The position numbers and the translations under genes are program-made. Of a DNA stretch of 64,000 nt, positions 58,777 to 64,000 are shown in pieces; position 1 is the first letter of the stretch; each line of letters starts with the position of its first letter. Origin of the DNA: Bacteroidota bacterium (GTDB taxonomy: Bacteria; Bacteroidota; Bacteroidia; Bacteroidales; WCHB1-69); contig JAKPTX010000105.1 in the NCBI GenBank assembly GCA_029570835.1, forward strand, positions 35,806-99,805, written 5' to 3'. Under the pieces are notes generated by a model. It ran no database searches. It was not told the origin of the DNA and saw only the letters and a list, made by a program, of their open reading frames with translations.

Positions 58777-58804
58777 TAAGAAGTAAGAAGTAAGAAATAA
58801 GAAA
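58777..58804 (+). repeat. TAAGAAG heptamer array in the ftsI-murE gap
   Basis: Four tandem 7-bp units (TAAGAAG, TAAGAAG, TAAGAAA, TAAGAAA) start two bases after the ftsI stop and end 20 bases before the murE ATG. It is the only intra-operon heptamer array in the window; the region would also form a purine-rich murE leader. Confidence 0.75.
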
Positions 58805-58824
58805 GAAAGAAATAATATATAAAA

Positions 58825-60294
58825 ATGAGTCCATTAAAGGATTATTTAAAAACGATTACAAATTATCAAATTCAGGGGGATGAGAACCAAAAAGTGACTC
58901 AGATCCATTTTGATAGTCGAAAGGTAGTTCCTCATCCCAAGGGAGGAGTGGTTTATATTGCTCAACGGGGAACTCAAACCGATGGACACCGGTTCATTGC
59001 CTCAGCTATCCAAAATGGAGCCAATATCATTGTTTGTGAAACGTTACCCTCAGAAGTAAACCCCAACATCACTTGGGTTGTAGTTCCCGATAGCAGCAAA
59101 GCATTGGGACACTTTGCCGGTCAGTTTTATGATCATCCTTCACAAAAACTAAAATTGGTGGGAATTACCGGAACAAACGGCAAAACCACCACCGTTACCC
59201 TATTGCATCAGCTGTTTATGTCATTGGGTTACCCAACAGGGATGCTCTCCACGATTGTAAATAAAATCAATAATCGGGAAGTTGAGGCTACACACACCAC
59301 TCCTGATGCACTGCAACTCAACGCTCTTTTAAACGAAATGGTAGAAGCAGGATGTGAATATTGCTTTATGGAGGTAAGTTCTCACGCTTTAGTTCAAGGT
59401 CGTGTAGAGGAGATCCATTTTACCGGAGCTGTGTTTACCAATATTACCCATGATCACTTGGACTTCCATCACACTTTTGCCAACTATATTGCAGCCAAAA
59501 AGAGTTTCTTTGACAATCTGCCTAAAACCGCTTTTGCTCTAACCAATATCGATGACAAAAATGGTCTCGTGATGGTTCAAAACTCTGCGGCACAAATCTC
59601 TACTTTCAGTTTGAGAAGTGGGAGTACTTTTAAAGGAAAAATCTTAGATGATAGTTTTGAAGGAGTTCATGTAAAATTCAACGAACAAGAATTATTTTTA
59701 CGACTATCAGGAAAGTTTAATGTTTACAACCTGCTGGCAATCTACGGTATTGCACGATTACTTGGCATAGAAGATGAGGAGCTACTCCCTAAAATGAGTG
59801 AATTGAAGAGTGCTCCCGGTAGATTTCAAGTAATTCCAAGTCCCACCGGTGCAATTGGCATTGTCGATTACGCCCACACTCCGGATGCACTCAAAAATGT
59901 ACTCACTACCATCAGAGAGATTACTCAAAACAGTGCAGAAGTGATCACTGTTGTAGGTTGTGGCGGCGATAGAGATGCACAAAAAAGACCTGTAATGGCA
60001 GAAGTTGCCTGTAAGTTCAGTAACAAAGTTGTTTTAACATCCGATAATCCAAGAACGGAAGATCCACTGCAAATTCTACGTGAGATGGAAGCCGGAGTGC
60101 CTATGGAGTTCAAACGCAATGTACTCACGATTGAAAATCGCAGAGAAGCGATCAAAACAGCCTGCATGATGCTCCCTCCCAATGGGGTGCTACTGGTAGC
60201 AGGTAAAGGACACGAAAAGTATCAAATTATTCAAAAAACAAAGCATCATTTTGATGATGTGGAGGAGTTAGTTAACCAATTTAATGCCCAATAA
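58825..60294 (+). CDS. murE: UDP-N-acetylmuramoyl-tripeptide synthetase MurE
   Basis: Adds the third amino acid to UDP-MurNAc-L-Ala-D-Glu. The 489-aa protein has the ATP loop VGITGTNGKTTTVTLLHQL (P-loop near 114-122), MEVSSHALVQGRV, FTNITHDHLDFHHTF, IVDYAHTPDAL and SDNPRTEDP. The DNPR motif (near 407-410) indicates meso-diaminopimelate as substrate. All three Mur-ligase domains are present, in contrast to the MurD-like gene downstream. Confidence 0.97.
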   Translation: MSPLKDYLKTITNYQIQGDENQKVTQIHFDSRKVVPHPKGGVVYIAQRGTQTDGHRFIASAIQNGANIIVCETLPSEVNPNITWVVVPDSSKALGHFAGQFYDHPSQKLKLVGITGTNGKTTTVTLLHQLFMSLGYPTGMLSTIVNKINNREVEATHTTPDALQLNALLNEMVEAGCEYCFMEVSSHALVQGRVEEIHFTGAVFTNITHDHLDFHHTFANYIAAKKSFFDNLPKTAFALTNIDDKNGLVMVQNSAAQISTFSLRSGSTFKGKILDDSFEGVHVKFNEQELFLRLSGKFNVYNLLAIYGIARLLGIEDEELLPKMSELKSAPGRFQVIPSPTGAIGIVDYAHTPDALKNVLTTIREITQNSAEVITVVGCGGDRDAQKRPVMAEVACKFSNKVVLTSDNPRTEDPLQILREMEAGVPMEFKRNVLTIENRREAIKTACMMLPPNGVLLVAGKGHEKYQIIQKTKHHFDDVEELVNQFNAQ

Positions 60295-60297
60295 ATT

Positions 60298-61557
60298 ATG
60301 TTGTACTATTTTTTCGAATGGCTTCAAAAACTTGAAATCCCCGGTTCCAGATTATTTCAATATATCTCTTTCCGTGCGGCAGCGGCATTGATTCTCTCTC
60401 TCGTAATCACCATGATTTTCGGTAAAAGAGTGATCCGTTTCCTGCGTAAAAAACAGATTGGTGAAACTGTAAGAAGTTTGGGATTAGCGGGTGAAGATCA
60501 AAAGAGTGGCACCCCCACTATGGGTGGAATCATTATTATTGCGGCTATTCTGATTCCGGTACTCTTAGTGTGCAAATTGAACAACATTTACATCCTTTTG
60601 CTAATTTTCTCTACTCTTTGGCTGGGATTTTTAGGTTTTTGGGATGATTATATCAAGGTGTTCAAAAAAGATAAAGGAGGAATTTCAAGCAAGAAAAAAC
60701 TGATTGGTCAGATCATTTTAGGACTGATTGTCGGGACTGTTCTCTGCTTTCACCCTGAAGTGGTCATCAAAGAAAAGAGCCATTATGGACACAATATGAT
60801 GATCGATAAGGATCATGCTTTGGCTTTTGCCAATGAAGATCAAGGGTATAGCCCTTTTAGCAACAGTGAAGCCCAACAATCGACCAAAACAACAATTCCA
60901 TTCGTAAAAAACAACGAATTTGATTATGCATGGTTCACCAAGCTTTTTGGAGACAGTGAAGGAAAGTGGACTTTTCTTTTCATGATCCCCATCATTATTT
61001 TGATCATCACTGCTGTTTCCAATGGAGCCAATCTTACAGACGGATTAGATGGGTTAGCAGCGGGAACCTCCGCTATTATTGCCATCGGAATTGCCATTCT
61101 TACTTACGTCTCGGGCAACACCATTTTCGCTGACTATCTCAATATCATGTATATACCCAATATCAGTGAGGTGGTTGTTTATACCTCTGCATTGATGGGA
61201 GCGTGCATCGGATTTTACTGGTATAACTGTTATCCCGCTCAGATTTTTATGGGAGATACGGGCAGTTTAACCTTGGGAGGAATCATTGCCGTACTCTGCA
61301 TAATCATCCGCAAAGAGCTCTTGATCCCCATCCTATGCGGCATATTTCTTATTCAATCTTTATCGGTGATTATTCAGGTGAGCTACTTCAAATACACAAA
61401 GAAAAAGTATGGCGAAGGCAGAAGGGTTTTCTTAATGTCACCTTTACACCACCATTATCAGAAAAAAGGAATGCATGAAGCCAAAATAGTTCAAAGATTC
61501 ATCATTGTAGGAATCTTATTAGTAGTCATCACATTAGCAACATTAAAAGTACGATAA
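60298..61557 (+). CDS. mraY: Phospho-N-acetylmuramoyl-pentapeptide transferase
   Basis: Forms lipid I by transferring phospho-MurNAc-pentapeptide to undecaprenyl phosphate. The 419-aa protein has about ten membrane segments and motifs [58 protein letters not shown] and [13 protein letters not shown]. The length includes a periplasmic insert ([19 protein letters not shown] and following) seen in Bacteroidota members. The MurD-like gene begins two bases after its stop. Confidence 0.97.
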   Translation: MLYYFFEWLQKLEIPGSRLFQYISFRAAAALILSLVITMIFGKRVIRFLRKKQIGETVRSLGLAGEDQKSGTPTMGGIIIIAAILIPVLLVCKLNNIYILLLIFSTLWLGFLGFWDDYIKVFKKDKGGISSKKKLIGQIILGLIVGTVLCFHPEVVIKEKSHYGHNMMIDKDHALAFANEDQGYSPFSNSEAQQSTKTTIPFVKNNEFDYAWFTKLFGDSEGKWTFLFMIPIIILIITAVSNGANLTDGLDGLAAGTSAIIAIGIAILTYVSGNTIFADYLNIMYIPNISEVVVYTSALMGACIGFYWYNCYPAQIFMGDTGSLTLGGIIAVLCIIIRKELLIPILCGIFLIQSLSVIIQVSYFKYTKKKYGEGRRVFLMSPLHHHYQKKGMHEAKIVQRFIIVGILLVVITLATLKVR

Positions 61558-61559
61558 AC

Positions 61560-62117
61560 ATGTCAACAACACCAAAAAAATCATTTTACGACCTAATGAA
61601 CTCCGACTCACAAGGTGATATGGCCTCTACACTGAGTAGCAAACTGGTCAATCTGCGCCGTGAAAGTTTAGCCAATATCTTGAGCGATTTTGAAAATTCT
61701 GCTCATAAATTAGAACAAGTAACTACTATTGACGGGGTTGATTTTATCAATGACTCCCGATCATCCAACCCCAATGCGGTTTGGTTTGCTTTGGAAAGTA
61801 TGAAAAAACCTACTATTTGGATTATGAGCATCCAGGATCTGGAATCAATCGATCAGTCATTAGCTGATTTAATCAATAAAAAAGTAAAATCTATTGTGAT
61901 GTTAGGAGTTTACAGTTCCGCAATCTTTGATTTTTATAAAGGACTTAAAAAAGAGGTTTTTGTTGCTATGAACTTAGAGGAGGCTGTCAGAACAGCATTC
62001 TATGCTGCTCAAAGTGGGGATTGCGTACTTTTTTCACCCGGTGTTATTTGTGGCGGAGTTTATAAAAATTTTCGTGAAAGAGGAGAACAGTTTAAAAAAG
62101 CAGTTGCTCAATTATAA
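61560..62117 (+). CDS. Stand-alone MurD C-terminal-domain protein (185 aa)
   Basis: Occupies the usual murD position but matches only the C-terminal domain of a roughly 445-residue ligase. LRRESLANILSDFENSAHKLEQV, VDFINDSRSSNPNAVWFALESMKKPTIWI and GVYKNFRERGEQFKKAV align with the MurD end. There is no UDP-binding N-domain and no GTNGKTT ATPase domain, and mraY ends two bases upstream, leaving no room for them. Expected residues are altered: NDSK.T reads NDSRSS, the GG.DKG loop reads MSIQDLE, and SPACASFD reads SPGVICGG. It is therefore unlikely to be a ligase. The first ~35 residues are unplaced. The frame is intact and in the operon, so it is probably expressed; the function is unknown. Confidence 0.85.
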   Translation: MSTTPKKSFYDLMNSDSQGDMASTLSSKLVNLRRESLANILSDFENSAHKLEQVTTIDGVDFINDSRSSNPNAVWFALESMKKPTIWIMSIQDLESIDQSLADLINKKVKSIVMLGVYSSAIFDFYKGLKKEVFVAMNLEEAVRTAFYAAQSGDCVLFSPGVICGGVYKNFRERGEQFKKAVAQL

Positions 62118-62135
62118 TCATTTAGCGTTGTTACT

Positions 62136-63224
62136 ATGTCAGAATTAGCCAGAAGATTGAATCTAAACAGTGGAAAAGTAATCGTCGCGATCATCCTGGT
62201 GCTATCACTTTTCTCTTTTCAACTCATCTTCAGTACCAGCAGTGAGTGGGTCAACCACACCATACATCTGTTGCTCGCTCTTGCCGTCATGTTTGCCTTT
62301 AGTAAAATCGACTACCGTACATTATCCGCATTCGGCACTATTGGGTTACTTGTTGCTGCAATATTATTATTGATTACATTATCTAAGGGGGGGACAGACA
62401 GCCGCTCTGTGGTGCTGTTCGGGTTCAATCTGCAAACCTTCTACCTCATCGGTTTTTTGGTTGTCTTTTACATCGCTAAGTTCCTCGCTACGAGAATCAA
62501 TAAAGAACAGGGGATCACTCAACAGGAGTTAATTCAACTTTTTATCATCATTGCCGGTTTTTGTGCCGGAGTCTTCCTAACCAACCAGTCGACTGCCATT
62601 ATCCTTTTTGCTACATGCCTGGTCGTACTTTTTGTTGCGAAAATACCGGTTAAATATCTGGCTTACTTCACTTTGGCAGTACTGATCGCCGGTACCATCT
62701 TTGTTGCCGCCGGAGGGGGAAGATCGGGAACTTTAAAAAACAGATTTACCCTTTGGGCTCATGGTTATGTAGAGGGTGTTCCGGAAGATTACGCTCGTCA
62801 GGTAGTACTCTCCAAAGCTGCCATATCCCGCTCTCAGTTGCTCCCTTGGGGAGTTGGAGAGGGTGTCATCAAAGTTTCTCTGCCTGCACGTGATAATGAC
62901 TACGTTTTTTCCGTATTGGTGGAAGAGTTTGGCGTGATCATGAGTCTTTTTGTGATTTTTCTATACCTGGCATTGCTGTTTCAGGCGATGCGGATTGCAC
63001 GCAATACGGATGGGGCATTCGCCTCACTGCTCGCCTTCGGCATTGGATTTTGGTTCAGTGCCCAGGCTTTTGTACATATTGGGGTCAACTGCGGATTGAT
63101 CCCCTCCACAGGACAAACCCTACCCTTTATCAGCCGGGGAGGAGCCGCACTGATCATTTCCGGCGCAGCCATCGGAATTCTGCTCAATATCCACAAAAAT
63201 AATGCCGAACTGAAGGCGGAATAA
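62136..63224 (+). CDS. ftsW: SEDS-family glycosyltransferase FtsW
   Basis: Polymerises septal glycan strands with FtsI. The 362-aa protein has about ten membrane helices, the extracellular-loop motif GVGEGVIKVSLPARDNDYVFSVLVEEFG and VNCGLIPSTGQTLPFISRGGAALI near the end. RodA is excluded mainly by position in the dcw cluster. The last codons (LKAE, stop) fall in AAGGCGG AATAAAC, the beginning of a heptamer array. murG, murC, ftsQ, ftsA and ftsZ do not follow within the window. Confidence 0.92.
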   Translation: MSELARRLNLNSGKVIVAIILVLSLFSFQLIFSTSSEWVNHTIHLLLALAVMFAFSKIDYRTLSAFGTIGLLVAAILLLITLSKGGTDSRSVVLFGFNLQTFYLIGFLVVFYIAKFLATRINKEQGITQQELIQLFIIIAGFCAGVFLTNQSTAIILFATCLVVLFVAKIPVKYLAYFTLAVLIAGTIFVAAGGGRSGTLKNRFTLWAHGYVEGVPEDYARQVVLSKAAISRSQLLPWGVGEGVIKVSLPARDNDYVFSVLVEEFGVIMSLFVIFLYLALLFQAMRIARNTDGAFASLLAFGIGFWFSAQAFVHIGVNCGLIPSTGQTLPFISRGGAALIISGAAIGILLNIHKNNAELKAE

Positions 63225-63275
63225 ACAATTACGAATTACGCTTTTACAAGGTAGAAGGTAGAAGGTAGAAGGTAG
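63212..63275. repeat. Heptamer array overlapping the ftsW stop codon
   Basis: In unbroken 7-bp register the sequence reads AAGGCGG (63213-63219 region), AATAAAC, AATTACG x2 (63227-63240), CTTTTAC and AAGGTAG x4 (63248-63275). The same order occurs at 918-990 and 9094-9187. The ftsW stop TAA lies within the AATAAAC unit. Confidence 0.75.
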
Positions 63276-63317
63276 AAGGAAGAAAAATCGGAAATGACTT
63301 TATTTACTGCTAAGTTA

Positions 63318-63390
63318 ACCCCGAAGGGGTGACATTATTATAGCAAAATATTGACCCCAAAAGGCAAAATAACCCCGAAAGGGTGACATT
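63318..63390. repeat. CCCCGAAGGGG hairpin doublet
   Basis: AACCCCGAAGGGGTGACATT (63318-63338 region) and a variant with GAAA in the loop (63371-63390) lie about 52 bases apart. ATTATAGCAAAATATTGACCCC lies between in shortened form (TAGCAAAATATTGACCCC). It is the reverse complement of the doublet at 39307-39380. Confidence 0.8.
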
Positions 63391-63397
63391 ATTGTAA

Positions 63398-63528
63398 ATT
63401 TAGAGTTTAGAATTTAGAATTATTTGAATATCAATGAAATACATTAGATGTTTAACCATTTTCAATTTTCAACTTTCAACTTTCAACTTATGGCAAAAAC
63501 TTTCGACTTTCGACTTTCGACTTTCGAC
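63398..63528. repeat. Heptamer arrays (ATTTAGA, TTCAACT, TTTCGAC)
   Basis: Three arrays: ATTTAGA/GTTTAGA x3 (63398-63418), TTCAATT/TTCAACT x4 (63461-63488) and TTTCGAC x4 (63501-63528). TTTCGAC is the complement family of the AGTCGAA array at 9121-9148. All have a 7-bp period. Confidence 0.8.
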
Positions 63529-63536
63529 TTTTAAAT

Positions 63537-63610
63537 AACCCCGAAGGGGTGGCATTATTATAGCAAAATGTTAACCCCAGGAGCCCAAAGAACCCCGAAG
63601 GGGTGACATT
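63537..63610. repeat. CCCCGAAGGGG hairpin doublet
   Basis: Two copies of AACCCCGAAGGGGTGRCATT begin near 63538 and 63591, 53 bases apart, with TATAGCAAAATGTTAACCCC between. Third doublet of this family in the window. Confidence 0.8.
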
Positions 63611-63754
63611 ATAAAATATGAAGAAGAAGTTAGAAATAAGAAATATGGCAATTTATGTCGTAATTCACTGTAAATCAACCACATCAATGATATATGTTAG
63701 ATATTTACCAATTTTCAATTTACCACCCTGAAATTCGTAATTGCACAGGATTTT

Positions 63755-63830
63755 CCCAAAAGCAGTAACATGTGAGAGTGGGGAAATAAAATAGCCTATA
63801 AGGAAAATTTTTTCTGCCCCCCCTTTTTTT
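63755..63830. repeat. Right-end module of a composite element
   Basis: CCCAAAAGCAG, then GAGTGGGGAAAT (63776-63787), CTGCCCCC (63814-63821) and a T run match the right end at 9335-9410. No left-end module is present between ftsW and here, so the element looks incomplete on the ftsW side. Confidence 0.65.
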
Positions 63831-63885
63831 ATATTTCATAAAAACAGAAAAATCAAAAATTATAAACCCCTGAAGAGGCACCCAA

Positions 63886-64000
63886 TCATTTGTTTCCCTT
63901 TATGTAATATTCTCCTTTAATCTCCTTATTATCAATCTTTTGTCGGGTTTCCATTTCTACTTTTTGGGTTTCTTCATCACTTCCCCAATGTTCTACTATT
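63886..64000 (-). CDS. C-terminal end of an unidentified gene (cut by window edge)
   Basis: A minus-strand frame enters at the right edge and stays open for 37 codons to a TGA at 63886. It ends ETQKVEMETRQKIDN, then KEIKGEYYIKGNK. It is charged and not repeat-derived, but too short to identify. Confidence 0.4.
   Translation of the reverse strand, partial: IVEHWGSDEETQKVEMETRQKIDNKEIKGEYYIKGNK

Noticed and set aside
61300..61700. Frameshift or assembly error creating the short MurD-like gene
   Set aside because: mraY is complete to its normal end two bases upstream and no MurD N-domain or P-loop fragment is found in any frame nearby.
63318..63610. Possible CRISPR array
   Set aside because: Only paired hairpins with conserved linkers; spacers are not unique and there are no cas genes.

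Overview
The window looks like a chromosomal segment of a Bacteroidota bacterium, most likely Bacteroidales-like. Three things support this. Several large secreted proteins end in type IX secretion (T9SS) sorting domains: YPNPT-type in four complete genes and a gliding-motility-type (type B) end in a fifth. Promoters fit the Bacteroidota TTTG-N19/20-TAnnTTTG pattern. The gene families (batD/batE, MraZ-led dcw cluster, GH110, rpsO-pnp) are typical of the phylum. Genus cannot be fixed from sequence alone. No rRNA, tRNA, CRISPR array, prophage or transposase was seen.

Layout. 1-16.8 kb: three tandem, same-strand paralogous giant surface proteins (one cut by the left edge, then 2567 and 2446 aa), separated by repeat-packed spacers. 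16.9-23.8 kb (minus): galM, a dihydrouridine synthase, a small T9SS protein, gcvT, and a queA-purM-purN run. 23.9-34.4 kb: batD-batE, a convergent IgGFc-binding/PKD protein with nadA, a divergent dxr-rseP pair, and guaB. 34.4-38.9 kb: a 1481-aa T9SS protein directly behind guaB. 38.9-48.7 kb: repeat-rich spacer, rpsO-pnp, and a 2112-aa T9SS protein. 48.9-54.4 kb: an ogt-type methyltransferase / orphan ABC ATPase / GH110 alpha-galactosidase operon and a stand-alone EF-G. 54.9-63.2 kb: the start of the dcw cell-wall/division cluster (mraZ-rsmH-ftsL-ftsI-murE-mraY-[MurD C-terminal domain only]-ftsW), which ends in another repeat-rich spacer instead of continuing to murG.

The genes fall into housekeeping blocks (purine, queuosine, NAD and isoprenoid synthesis, translation, peptidoglycan synthesis and division) and surface-display genes. 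The giant proteins are built from about 250-aa units (fibronectin III plus a cleaved-adhesin/choice-of-anchor-J-like jelly roll) or about 75-aa G-x-I-T-P-x-G repeats. They look like a recombining family of adhesins.

The two most unusual signals are these. (1) The murD position holds a 185-aa protein matching only the MurD C-terminal domain, with expected ligase residues replaced and no room for the missing domains. (2) The long spacers contain a modular repeat system: arrays of exactly 7-bp units with a recurring order (AAGGCGG, AATTACG, [G/C]TTTTAC, AAGGTAG), paired CCCCGAAGGGG hairpins, perfect palindromes, and mirrored end modules (GGGGGCAG...TTCCCCACTC / GAGTGGGGAA...CTGCCCCC). One array runs into the 3' end of ftsW and surrounds its stop codon.
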